Positions 15,706-23,718 are shown, numbered from the stretch's first letter. The stretch is DNA of 35,640 nt from an uncultured Clostridia bacterium (GCA_946184675.1 CAMHFW010000004.1:1-35640), one strand, 5' to 3'. The notes: a model not told the origin generated them from the letters alone. Numbers and translations are program-made.

Positions 15706-17214
15706 CTATGAAAACATCTCACGCAGGCTGCGCATGTCTGTCTTGCCATTGGGCAGCTTTGGCAGCACATCCAGCTTTTTGATCTTGCGGGGTACCATAA
15801 ATGCAGGCATCTGTGCCCGGAACTGCAGGGCGATTTCCTTTGCCGTCGCCTGTCCGCTGTAGAAAAGATAGAGAAGGGACTTTTCGGCGTCATAGAGTGC
15901 GCAGCACTCCTCCACGTCTTTTACCTGCAGGGCCGCAATCTCAATCTCATCCAGCTCAATCCTGTGCCCCAGGTGCTTGATCTGCCGGTCCATCCTGCCC
16001 AGGAACTCCAGAAGTCCATCCTCACGGTACTTTCCCAGATCTCCTGTCCGGTAGATCAGATCACGATAAGCCGTATTGAGCGGATTCTGCACGAAGGAAG
16101 CCGCGCTTCGCTCCGGATCCTTATAATATCCCAGCGCCAGTACCGGCCCGCCCACACAGATCTCGCCCGGCTGTCCCGGTGCAGGTTCTTTGCCCTGTTC
16201 ATCCAGCAAAATAATCTTGTAATGGGGATACGGCCGGCCGATCGGAAGTCTGGTATCTTCCTCTGCCTTTTCTTTCACCTCATACCAAGTGCAGGAAGCC
16301 GTCGCCTCCGTAGGTCCGTACTGATTGATAAAGCGGGTCTCCGGCAGATGGTCCTGCCAGGTCCTGAGAGCTTTATTGGAAATAACCGCACCGGAAAAGA
16401 TCACGCGCCGCAGCTTCTGAGGCACCTCGCAGGCGAAAGCTCCGAGTCTGGCCGCAATCTCCAGCCCCGCTGTGCTCCAGCAGAGGGTTGTCACGCCTTT
16501 TTCATTAATCGTGCGGAAAAGGCGGTCGGGCATGGCAAATTCATTTTTCGGGATGATCACCGAGGAGGCGCCTGTGTAAAGAGGCACATAAATATCACGG
16601 ACTGCCGCAATATAGTCCAGCGGCGCCTGATTGCCCAGCACATCGGTCTCATCCAGTCCCAGCACGCTCTGCACAGCATCGATATAACACATCAGGGAAT
16701 AGTGAGATGTGATCACGCCCTTGGGTTTTCCGGTAGAACCGGAAGTAAAGATTACATACAAAGGAGCATTATCTGTCATTCTCTCTGCAGGCCCGGGATC
16801 ATAACTCTCCGGATCACCCTGCTCCAGAATCTCCTCCAGAACAAACATCTTTCCGGCAAATCCAAGTTCCTGCGCTTTCTCCAGGAACATACGGCTGACG
16901 ATCATATACGGCGCGTCAATCACCTCCAGAATCTGACGCAGCCTTCCAGCCGGCATCTCCGCATCCGCAGGCGCATAAAAACAACCTGCTCTGACTACAC
17001 CCAGAAAACAGGCTGGTGTATACACCGATCTGGCTCCCATAACCACAACAGGACTGCCCGGCACTGCTCCCTGCCCCTGCAGGAAAGCGCCAACGATCCT
17101 GGAAATCCGGTCCGCTTCTTCAAAGGTCAGCGACCGTTCTGTATCCATATAAGCTGTCTTATCTTTATACTGCTGCACCGCCCGGTCCAGCCAGTTCAAA
17201 ACGATTCGATCCAT
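15706..17214 (-). CDS. DltA-like AMP-forming amino-acid:carrier-protein ligase
   Basis: A 502-residue adenylate-forming enzyme. Core motifs: FTSGSTGKPKG (156-166), NQYGPTEAT (297-305), YRTGDLGKY (388-396), GRMDRQIKHLGHRIELDEIE (406-425) and PNGKTD with catalytic Lys491. Length and organisation match DltA, the D-alanine:DltC ligase. The pocket differs: the segment APLDYIAAVRDIY aligns without gaps to the DltA APFSFDLSVMDLY region, placing Ile202 where DltA has the Asp that binds the substrate amino group. IFSGAV puts Ser274 where DltA has the Cys that selects D-alanine. The substrate is therefore probably not D-alanine bound in the usual way. First gene of the dlt-like operon; GGGAG precedes the ATG. 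The comparison with DltA is from memory, without an alignment program. Confidence 0.88.
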   Translation of the reverse strand: MDRIVLNWLDRAVQQYKDKTAYMDTERSLTFEEADRISRIVGAFLQGQGAVPGSPVVVMGARSVYTPACFLGVVRAGCFYAPADAEMPAGRLRQILEVIDAPYMIVSRMFLEKAQELGFAGKMFVLEEILEQGDPESYDPGPAERMTDNAPLYVIFTSGSTGKPKGVITSHYSLMCYIDAVQSVLGLDETDVLGNQAPLDYIAAVRDIYVPLYTGASSVIIPKNEFAMPDRLFRTINEKGVTTLCWSTAGLEIAARLGAFACEVPQKLRRVIFSGAVISNKALRTWQDHLPETRFINQYGPTEATASCTWYEVKEKAEEDTRLPIGRPYPHYKIILLDEQGKEPAPGQPGEICVGGPVLALGYYKDPERSAASFVQNPLNTAYRDLIYRTGDLGKYREDGLLEFLGRMDRQIKHLGHRIELDEIEIAALQVKDVEECCALYDAEKSLLYLFYSGQATAKEIALQFRAQMPAFMVPRKIKKLDVLPKLPNGKTDMRSLREMFS

Positions 17215-17263
17215 TCTTTTCTCCCGGTAAATCTTACAAGCGTCAAATTACATAGTCTTTTAC

Positions 17264-17269
17264 ATTATA
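17264..17269 (-). promoter_or_regulatory. -10 element of the dlt-like operon
   Basis: A perfect minus-strand TATAAT lies about 50 bases upstream of the ligase start, in very A/T-rich DNA. The -35 region is poor (ATTTTT at 17 bases), so an activator or a weak promoter is possible. Confidence 0.45.
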
Positions 17270-17347
17270 CTACTTTTTTTCTCTAAAAAAATACACTTAT
17301 CATCAATGTTATGTTTATTTTGGTACTTTTTTAAGAACAAACAAAAA

Positions 17348-17389
17348 GAGGCCTGTGATAACGCTTATATATACGTTATCGCAGGTCTC
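17348..17389 (-). terminator. Rho-independent terminator of the DUF1292 gene
   Basis: A 16-bp near-perfect stem (arms 17348-17363 and 17374-17389, two mismatches) with a TATATATAAG loop is followed on the minus strand by TTTTTGTTTG. It separates the DUF1292 gene from the dlt-like operon. Confidence 0.85.
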
Positions 17390-17419
17390 TGATCTGTCTG
17401 ATTCATTATGGAACCGCTT

Positions 17420-17680
17420 TTATTCTGCTTCGTTTAAAATAGCCTCCAGCTCTGCTGCTACTTTTTCAAAAAGCGCATCATCCTCGATGTCGAGCAGTTC
17501 AAAGCTGTCCTCGCCTTCCTTATATCCGTAGATATACACATCTTCACTGTCATCAAGCGGCAGCAGAGCGATATACTCGGCACCCTCATAATCAAAAATA
17601 CCAAGGATTTCGCAGTCGATCTTGCTATCATCGTCAAATTCCAGTGTGATGATATCCAGTTCAGCGTTTTCGTTTGCCAT
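17420..17680 (-). CDS. DUF1292 family small acidic protein
   Basis: An 86-residue, strongly acidic protein with the DUF1292 pattern: DIITLEFDDDSKIDCEILGIFDYEGAEYIALLPLD then EDVYIYGYKEGEDSFELLDIEDDALFEKVAAEL. Function is unknown; the family is widespread in Firmicutes, often near the yrrK/ureB-like Holliday resolvase genes, which are not present here. The ORF-track start (17725) is rejected: the ATG at 17680 has CAGGAGG upstream and the predicted -10 box overlaps the longer start. It is a single-gene transcript with its own promoter and terminator. Confidence 0.88.
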   Translation of the reverse strand: MANENAELDIITLEFDDDSKIDCEILGIFDYEGAEYIALLPLDDSEDVYIYGYKEGEDSFELLDIEDDALFEKVAAELEAILNEAE

Positions 17681-17723
17681 ATCTGTATCCTCCTGTAAAT
17701 CAGTGCTTTTTAAGTTCCTGTAC

Positions 17724-17752
17724 ACTATATCAGAAAAAACGTGGAATCACAA
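17724..17752 (-). promoter_or_regulatory. Promoter of the DUF1292 gene
   Basis: Minus-strand TTGTGA (17747-17752) and TATAGT (17724-17729) with a 17-base spacer. The -10 overlaps the longer annotated start codon, which decides the start at 17680. Confidence 0.6.
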
Positions 17753-17761
17753 TGCAAAATA

Positions 17762-18640
17762 TTACAGCATCTCAGGTTCCATATCCTCCAGGAAACGGAC
17801 GAGCCCCGGCGGATATTCCATCCCCTCCTCCAGGTTGGTGTCTCCCAGCACAACCAGTTTGTTCCGGCCGTGATAGTCGCTTCCCGCCGTAACATAGAGA
17901 TTATATTTTTCCGCAAAGCCGAGCACTTCATCCTGCAGTTTTCTGTTAAAGCCGGAATAAAATGCTTCCACGCCCTTCAGTCCGTACCCCATCAGCTTTC
18001 TCAGCCTCCGGTCCATCTCTTCCCCGATGATCAGCTGGTCTCCGCTCCCGTAAGAAGGATGCGCCAGCACAGGAATACCGCCGCCTCCCAGGATGCCTTC
18101 AATCGCCTGGTCCGGGGTAAAATACTGCCCTTTCACATGAAGCTTATTGATCATTTTATTGATCGCCTCATTCCGGCTTGGCGCATAGCCGTACTGAACC
18201 ATCAGATTCCCAATATGGGGCTTTCCGGGATTGTCCATCTGATAGAGGCTATCCACTTCCTCCTTGGGAAAAACAACGCCGAACTCGCTCTTTAAATGGT
18301 CCAGCCTCATCTCCAGTTTCTCCATGCGGTAACGATGGCCCGTTTCCACAAGCTTCCGCATAGACTCGGATTCCGGATCATACCCGTACCCGAGAATATG
18401 ATACTTCTTCTTCGTATCTTCCCGATCCTTACAGGAAAACTCTACGCCGGTCAGGAACTTCGGGTCTCCCTCCCGCAGATATTCCGGGATCTGCAGACTC
18501 CCTTTGACAGCATCGTGATCTGTCACCGAAAAGAGCTGAAGTCCCTTCTCTCTGACATATTCCAGAAGCTGTCCGGGCGTATCCGTTCCGTCAGAAATCG
18601 TTGTGTGCATATGCAAGTCAATTTTTATGAAATCATTCAT
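17762..18640 (-). CDS. PHP-domain phosphoesterase (YciV/RNase AM-like)
   Basis: A 292-residue metal-dependent phosphoesterase of the PHP superfamily. N-terminal metal motif DLHMHTTISDGTD (His10, His12), then VTDHDAVKG (Asp41-His42-Asp43), a central insertion, and late metal motifs VLAHPSYG and VTAGSDYHG. Characterised relatives remove phosphates from 3',5'-nucleoside bisphosphates or act as a 5'-3' exoribonuclease; which applies here is not decidable from sequence. Its ATG overlaps the upstream stop (ATGA), so it is translationally coupled to the tocopherol-cyclase-like gene. It is the last gene of a three-gene minus-strand operon. Confidence 0.87.
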   Translation of the reverse strand: MNDFIKIDLHMHTTISDGTDTPGQLLEYVREKGLQLFSVTDHDAVKGSLQIPEYLREGDPKFLTGVEFSCKDREDTKKKYHILGYGYDPESESMRKLVETGHRYRMEKLEMRLDHLKSEFGVVFPKEEVDSLYQMDNPGKPHIGNLMVQYGYAPSRNEAINKMINKLHVKGQYFTPDQAIEGILGGGGIPVLAHPSYGSGDQLIIGEEMDRRLRKLMGYGLKGVEAFYSGFNRKLQDEVLGFAEKYNLYVTAGSDYHGRNKLVVLGDTNLEEGMEYPPGLVRFLEDMEPEML

Positions 18641-19770
18641 TCGTCATACTCACCATACTCACAGCCGATGTGGGTCGCTTTGATCACATCGACAAGTTCC
18701 AGTTTTCCTTTTTTCTTGTCATATAATTTCACAGTTCCCCAGCCGTTTCCGCCGTTCCAGAGGCGGTTGTGCCGCTTACTGCCGTCAGGAGCCTCATAAT
18801 TGATCAGGAGCATGTCCTTTTTCCGGCAGAAGATCTCTGTCTTCATGACCGCGTACTTATTCTCCTGGATCACTCTCCAGCGCACCAGATCATCCATTTC
18901 TTTGAAAGCAAACTTTGTTTTCACGCCCAGATGCAGCTTGGAGAAATTGAAATCATATTCCCTGCCTTCATAGTAGAATACCCCCAGCAGCCTGCGGTCC
19001 AGCGACAGGAAGTAAATCTGGGGACGGCCGCCGCCGATGTCAAATGCGCTGTTCATCAGCTGTTTGCCCATTTTCCGGCTGTACAGACAGTTGGAAGACA
19101 GCCACAGCCAGGGTGTGGTAAAATCTCTCCCCCAGTTTTTGTCGGCGTAGCCATAGCATTTTTCCGGAGATACCTTGTATTTTCTGCCATTGAGCTCCAC
19201 CCAGCCGCAGTAAGAAGTCTTCATCCCCTCCGCATGCCAGTACATGGCAAAGGCTTCCGCTTCGCGAAGGGGCTTGCTGGCTCCGTAGCCCACATTAAAA
19301 GCAATCTGCTTGTCAATGGTCAGGTCCCAGGACATCTCTCCCGCATCGCACATCCACTCCGGATGCGCCGCCGCATCCTCCGGGCTGATGGAAACGCTCC
19401 CCTTCAGCTCAATCTCAGAAGCCACGCAGTCCGCAGCCGTGATAAAGTAAGGCGCCCTTGCCCGAAGATCTACATCCTTCCAGGCAAAGAACCGGTGAAG
19501 CTGCAAGTGGTCTTCTCCCCAGGCGCCGCACTTAACCATCAGGTAGGAAGGCTTTTTCCCTGCCTTCTTATTTGCAGGAAGCTGGCCCAGTACCGGCTCA
19601 TCCTCAGCCAGTGCCGGATTGCAGACAAAAAACTCGATAAAAAACGGTTTGTCCTCTCCGGTCTCGGCATCCTGTCCTGTAAAGGAATGCCACCACCAGT
19701 CGTATCCGCAGCTGGCAAGCGGTCCGTGCAGCATGCATTCATCTCTTGTTTTATCATGACGATTAAACAT
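18637..19770 (-). CDS. Tocopherol-cyclase-like / CrtC-type lipocalin-fold protein
   Basis: A 377-residue protein resembling the tocopherol cyclase family and related carotenoid 1,2-hydratase-type beta-barrel proteins. Evidence is the general architecture (two lipocalin-like halves) and the characteristic KCYGYADKNWGRDF...PWLWLSSN segment (about 208-231). An N-terminal aromatic-rich GYDWWWHSFTGQDAETGEDKPFFIEFFV and a late WRVIQENKYAVMKTEIFCRKKDML are also seen. No signal peptide is present. Anaerobic Firmicutes make no tocopherol, so the enzymatic role is unknown; binding or modifying a hydrophobic small molecule is an inference from the fold. It lies between a D-2-hydroxyacid dehydrogenase gene and the PHP gene, overlapping the latter by four bases. 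GGAGGACC precedes the ATG. Confidence 0.65.
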   Translation of the reverse strand: MFNRHDKTRDECMLHGPLASCGYDWWWHSFTGQDAETGEDKPFFIEFFVCNPALAEDEPVLGQLPANKKAGKKPSYLMVKCGAWGEDHLQLHRFFAWKDVDLRARAPYFITAADCVASEIELKGSVSISPEDAAAHPEWMCDAGEMSWDLTIDKQIAFNVGYGASKPLREAEAFAMYWHAEGMKTSYCGWVELNGRKYKVSPEKCYGYADKNWGRDFTTPWLWLSSNCLYSRKMGKQLMNSAFDIGGGRPQIYFLSLDRRLLGVFYYEGREYDFNFSKLHLGVKTKFAFKEMDDLVRWRVIQENKYAVMKTEIFCRKKDMLLINYEAPDGSKRHNRLWNGGNGWGTVKLYDKKKGKLELVDVIKATHIGCEYGEYDE

Positions 19771-19838
19771 TCCCTGGTCCTCCTCTTCCGATTATTTCTT
19801 CTTCTGTTTCTTCTGTTGTACCTGCATGCTGCCTGCAG

Positions 19839-20789
19839 TCAGCTGACCACATTGACCGGTTCTCCCGTAAAAAATCCGCGGATATCCTTTGCCACGACAT
19901 CCACCAGACGCTGGCGGGTCTCCTGCCCTTTCCAGCCCATATGCGGGGTCAGGATCACATTTCCCATGGTATAGAGCGGATTGTCCTGTACGGGCGGCTC
20001 TGTCTCCTGCACATCCAGACCGGCTCCGGCAATCTTCCCTTCCTGCAGAACCTTAATCAGGGCAGGTTCATCGATCAGCGCACCTCTGGAAGTATTGATC
20101 AGGAAGGCTGACGGCTTCATCAGAGCCAGCGTCTGCTCATTGATCATATGCCTGGTCTGCTCATTCAGAGGGCAGTGCAGGCTGACATAATCGCTTTCCT
20201 TCAGCAATGTCTCAAGTGAAACAAAGCTTACCCCCTGCAGATCCTCTTTCTTCGTGCGGCTGTAAACCAGAACATTCATCTCCATGGCCTGTGCAATGCG
20301 GATCACCTGGCGGCCGATATTGCCGGCGCCAACCACACCCAGAGTCTTGCCGTTGAGCTCCACATGAGGCACCTTCAGATGCTCTGTAAAATTGGACCGG
20401 TCTCCCCTGGCCAGCATGCTGATCTGTGTCTGCATTGCCGAAGACAGATTGAGCATGAGCATAACTGCTGTATGAGCCACTCTCTGAGAACTGTAGGCCG
20501 GTACATTGCACACGGTAATTCCACGGGCACGCGCCGCATCCAGATCAATATTGTTATATCCGGTTCCCGCCTCGCAGATCAGTTTCACGCTCTCCGGGAA
20601 CTGCCCGATCATCTCCGCCGGCACCGGCATCTCCTTGGTCACCGCCACACAGGCGCCATCCAGTCTCCGGAGCACCTCTGCAGGCGTGCTGTCATCATAA
20701 ACCACTACATCAGGCGAAAGAGCAGAAAAGTCAAGTCTTCCATCATAGTTCATCTTCCCTGCATTCAGTACAACTACTTTCTGATTCAT
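19839..20789 (-). CDS. D-isomer-specific 2-hydroxyacid dehydrogenase
   Basis: A 316-residue NAD(P)-dependent dehydrogenase of the glyoxylate/hydroxypyruvate/phosphoglycerate type. The Rossmann motif GVVGAGNIGR is at 151-160. Catalytic residues are Arg235 (NTSRGALID), Glu264 (ETEPP) and His283 (TPHMGW). The residues after the second strand read VYSRTK and lack the acidic residue typical of NAD-specific enzymes, hinting at NADPH use. The start at 20789 has GGAAAGGAGAG upstream. It is the first gene of an operon with the cyclase-like and PHP genes (68-base gap to the next gene). The physiological 2-oxoacid cannot be told from sequence. Confidence 0.9.
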   Translation of the reverse strand: MNQKVVVLNAGKMNYDGRLDFSALSPDVVVYDDSTPAEVLRRLDGACVAVTKEMPVPAEMIGQFPESVKLICEAGTGYNNIDLDAARARGITVCNVPAYSSQRVAHTAVMLMLNLSSAMQTQISMLARGDRSNFTEHLKVPHVELNGKTLGVVGAGNIGRQVIRIAQAMEMNVLVYSRTKKEDLQGVSFVSLETLLKESDYVSLHCPLNEQTRHMINEQTLALMKPSAFLINTSRGALIDEPALIKVLQEGKIAGAGLDVQETEPPVQDNPLYTMGNVILTPHMGWKGQETRQRLVDVVAKDIRGFFTGEPVNVVS

Positions 20790-20852
20790 ATTCTATGCTC
20801 TCCTTTCCCCAAAACCCATGCCTGTTATTTACAAGAAGTCATTGCTGTTTTG

Positions 20853-20875
20853 TACTGTTTCATCTGAAAACAGTA
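20853..20875. promoter_or_regulatory. Inverted repeat between divergent genes (possible operator)
   Basis: TACTGTTT and AAACAGTA form a perfect 8-bp inverted repeat with a seven-base spacer, about 65 bases upstream of the hydroxyacid dehydrogenase. The right arm overlaps a minus-strand TATACT that could be its -10. It is a candidate repressor site; no cognate regulator is adjacent. Confidence 0.4.
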
Positions 20876-20955
20876 TATCATATCGGGACAGTTCTGCCTA
20901 GGCTCGAGCTGGCATCCGCCGGCCCCGTCTTTTGTCAGCCGATTCCAATCTTTTA

Positions 20956-20985
20956 ATGACATTTCCCCCGGGTCCATGCTATACT
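20956..20985 (+). promoter_or_regulatory. Promoter of the molybdopterin oxidoreductase gene
   Basis: ATGACA (20956-20961) and TATACT (20980-20985) are 18 bases apart. Transcription would begin near 20992, downstream of the ORF-track ATG at 20976, which supports the start at 21018. Confidence 0.6.
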
Positions 20986-21017
20986 TTTTCCAGAATTATC
21001 TGCAAGGAGGGCTTCCC

Positions 21018-23036
21018 ATGTCTGAAATCAAAAAGTCGATTTGTCCCTACGACTGCCCCAATACCTGCGGGCTTCTCATGGAAGTGGAAGACGGCAGGAT
21101 CATCAGCGTCCGAAATGACCCGGATCACCCGGTCTCCAGAAACGGGATCTGCCGGAAAACGGCCCGCTATCAGGACAGTATCTATTCCAAAGACCGTATC
21201 CTGACGCCTCTGATCAGGGCCGGCAAAAAAGGGAGCGGCGAATTTGCGCCTGTCTCCTGGGAGGAAGCCATCCGCCGCATCACAGACACCTGGAAGCAGA
21301 TCATCGCAGAAAGCGGACCGGAAGCTATTCTCCCCAGCTGCTATTCCGGCGTGATGAGCGATATACAAAGAGGCTGCGGAGATGCCTTTTTCAACCGCAT
21401 GGGCGCCTCCCGCCAGGTCCGCACCCTCTGCAGCCCGGCCAAGGGAGCCGCTTATAGCTCCGTAGCCGGGAAAACAGGCTGCCAGGACCCCCGCGAGATC
21501 GCGGACAGCGACCTTTATATCATCTGGGGAAGCAATCTGGAAGCCACCCGTCCCCAGCTCATGTCTCTGCTCAATCGGCCGGAAAACAGAGCAAAACGCA
21601 GAATCCAGATCGACACCTATGCAAACTCGGATGGTGCCCATTTTGACCGGACCATCTGCATCAAAGCCGGCATGGACGGTGCCCTGGCTCTGGCCATGAT
21701 GCATGTCCTGGACCGGGAAGGCCTGTCTGATGAAGCCTTTTTGAAGGAATACGCGGAAGGCTATGAAGAATTCCGGAAAACGCTGGGCTCCTATACTCCT
21801 GAATGGGCAGAAACGGAAACCGGTATTCCGGCAGAGACCATCCGGACTCTCGCCCGCGAATATGCTTCTGTCAAAGCCCCCGTCATCATTCTGGGAAGCG
21901 GGGCTTCCCGCTACGCCAATGGCGGCATGACCGTCCGTCTGATCGTCATCCTGTCACTTTTTACCGGAGCCTGGAAATATCCCGGCGGCGGCTTGTGCGG
22001 ATGCACGCCGATCGACACAAGCTACGTGGATCAGGCTCCCATCAAGAGACCGGATTTTCTCAGGACTCCTGTCCGCAGCCTCAATATCAACCAGATGGCT
22101 TCCGCCCTGGCTCTGGCAGGTGAGGAAGCAGTCCGTTCTCTGTATGTGTACGGCAACAATCCCGCAGGCACGGTCTCCAACCAGGAAGGCGTGATCCGCG
22201 GCCTGATGCGGGAAGACCTTTTTACCGTAGTGCATGAACGCTTTATGACCGACACCGCCCTCTATGCGGACATCATACTTCCGGCCACTTTTTCCGTGGA
22301 GCAGACGGATATCTACCGCTGCTACGGACACTGCACTCTGGGTACAGCCCGCCCCGCCATCGCTCCGCTCGGAGAGTCCAAGAGCAACTGGAATACCTTT
22401 GCCCTCCTGGCTGAGGCTATGGGGTATGAAGATGACTATTTTAAGCAGACTGAAGATCAGATGCTCCAGTACCTGCTTGACCATCCGACCCCTGCCGTCG
22501 CTGCTCTCTCTGAAGCAGACCGGCAGATTCTGCAGGAAGGAGGAAGCATTTCCATGCCCTTCTCCGACCATATGAAAATCGGAACCCCTTCCGGGAAATT
22601 CCGCATTGTGGATGAATCTATGCCTATCCCGCTCCCCCGCTATACCAAAGCCCGCGGAGGCAGCTACCCGCTTCGCCTGGTCGCATCACCAAGCGCCTGG
22701 TCTCTCAACTGTGAGTATCTGGACCGGAAAGACCTGATGGAGCACCGCGGCGCGCAAAAACTCATCCTTCACACACAAGACGCAGCAGAAAGAGGCATCT
22801 CAGACGGTCAGCTGATCGAAGCTTACAATGATCTGTCTTCTGTATTCTTTGAAGCCGTCGTCACCGACCGGATCGCTCGCGAAAATGCTGTATGCGAAGG
22901 CGTCTACAACCGGGCAGACTGCGTGGGAGGCCGCGCCTTCAACGCGCTGACCTCCGAAAACCTGTCCGATCTGGGCGAGGGAACCACCATGAACGACAAC
23001 CGGGTGGAAGTGCGGCCTGCCGCAATCAGATATTAA
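21018..23036 (+). CDS. Cytoplasmic molybdopterin-dependent oxidoreductase (DMSO reductase family)
   Basis: A 672-residue catalytic subunit. The N-terminal 4Fe-4S motif is CPYDCPNTCGLL...GICRK (Cys9, 13, 17, 45). The candidate metal-ligand region is RTLCSPAKG (Cys138). Molybdopterin-binding segments such as SDLYIIWGSN and SLYVYGNNPAG follow, and a C-terminal dinucleotide-binding domain is visible around residues 555-670. There is no twin-arginine signal, so it acts in the cytoplasm. AAGGAGGG sits at ideal spacing before the ATG at 21018; the longer track start precedes the promoter -10. No ferredoxin-like or membrane subunit and no cofactor gene is adjacent, only a nucleotidase 18 bases downstream. 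The substrate is unknown. Confidence 0.9.
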   Translation: MSEIKKSICPYDCPNTCGLLMEVEDGRIISVRNDPDHPVSRNGICRKTARYQDSIYSKDRILTPLIRAGKKGSGEFAPVSWEEAIRRITDTWKQIIAESGPEAILPSCYSGVMSDIQRGCGDAFFNRMGASRQVRTLCSPAKGAAYSSVAGKTGCQDPREIADSDLYIIWGSNLEATRPQLMSLLNRPENRAKRRIQIDTYANSDGAHFDRTICIKAGMDGALALAMMHVLDREGLSDEAFLKEYAEGYEEFRKTLGSYTPEWAETETGIPAETIRTLAREYASVKAPVIILGSGASRYANGGMTVRLIVILSLFTGAWKYPGGGLCGCTPIDTSYVDQAPIKRPDFLRTPVRSLNINQMASALALAGEEAVRSLYVYGNNPAGTVSNQEGVIRGLMREDLFTVVHERFMTDTALYADIILPATFSVEQTDIYRCYGHCTLGTARPAIAPLGESKSNWNTFALLAEAMGYEDDYFKQTEDQMLQYLLDHPTPAVAALSEADRQILQEGGSISMPFSDHMKIGTPSGKFRIVDESMPIPLPRYTKARGGSYPLRLVASPSAWSLNCEYLDRKDLMEHRGAQKLILHTQDAAERGISDGQLIEAYNDLSSVFFEAVVTDRIARENAVCEGVYNRADCVGGRAFNALTSENLSDLGEGTTMNDNRVEVRPAAIRY

Positions 23037-23054
23037 AAAACAGGTGAATTCATT

Positions 23055-23663
23055 ATGAAGTTTTATGTAGATTTTGATGACTGCCTGTGTGAAACAGCCC
23101 GGGCATTCACAATGCTTGCATCAAAGTTTTTCGGAAAAGACGTCCCTTATGAAAACATCCGTACCTTTAATCTTCAGAAAGCATTTGATCTTAACGATGA
23201 TGAGTACGAGCATTTGATGATTGAAGGACATCAGCCGGAGATTCTTCTTTCCTATGAGGAAACGCCAGGTGCTTCACAAGTCCTGAACGAATTGATCGAC
23301 CAGGGACATGAAGTCTTTATCATCACAGGCCGTCCTCTCAGTACCCGTGAAGCATCCTTCAAGTGGCTTGACGAGCATGGCCTTTCACGTGTGAAAATGT
23401 TTTTCCTTGACAAGTACGGCAGAGACTATTTTATCAAAAACAGCGCTTTCAATCTGGGACTAGATGACTATTACCAGATGCATTTTGATGTTGCCATAGA
23501 AGATTCTCCCAGAGCTTTTAAATTCTTTGATCATTTACCGGAGCTTAAGGTTATGGTATTTGACCGACCTTGGAATCAGGAATCCGAGCTGCCCGGCAGC
23601 AATTATACCCGGTGTGCAGATTGGAAACGAATCCGGGAGCAGGTCAGCTGCCTGCTAAGGTGA
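23055..23663 (+). CDS. HAD-type 5'(3')-deoxyribonucleotidase (NT5C-like)
   Basis: A 202-residue HAD-superfamily phosphatase resembling the NT5C family that dephosphorylates pyrimidine (deoxy)nucleotides. Motif I DFDDCLCETARAF (nucleophile Asp7 and acid Asp9 by position), motif II ITGRP (about 95-99), motif IV AIEDSPRAF near residue 153. No signal sequence. It lies 18 bases after the molybdo-enzyme gene in the same direction and is probably co-transcribed, with a weak ribosome site CAGGTGAA. Base composition is more A/T-rich than its neighbour. The metabolic link between the two genes is not apparent. Confidence 0.82.
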   Translation: MKFYVDFDDCLCETARAFTMLASKFFGKDVPYENIRTFNLQKAFDLNDDEYEHLMIEGHQPEILLSYEETPGASQVLNELIDQGHEVFIITGRPLSTREASFKWLDEHGLSRVKMFFLDKYGRDYFIKNSAFNLGLDDYYQMHFDVAIEDSPRAFKFFDHLPELKVMVFDRPWNQESELPGSNYTRCADWKRIREQVSCLLR

Positions 23664-23718
23664 AGTTCCTCTCTCCTTTCAGGAGTATTTACAGGCGTAG
23701 TTTCGCCGAATGCTTAAC

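Noticed and set aside
14184-17214. NRPS or siderophore cluster interpretation of ligase, carrier and decarboxylase
   Set aside because: No condensation or thioesterase domain, and the operon ends with MBOAT and DltD-like genes, pointing to surface acylation.
15964-17286. 440-codon plus-strand ORF over the DltA-like gene
   Set aside because: Shadow of the ligase, whose motifs are unambiguous on the minus strand.
18769-19974. 401-codon plus-strand ORF over the cyclase-like gene
   Set aside because: Antisense shadow in codon-biased DNA; crosses two minus-strand genes with good ribosome sites.
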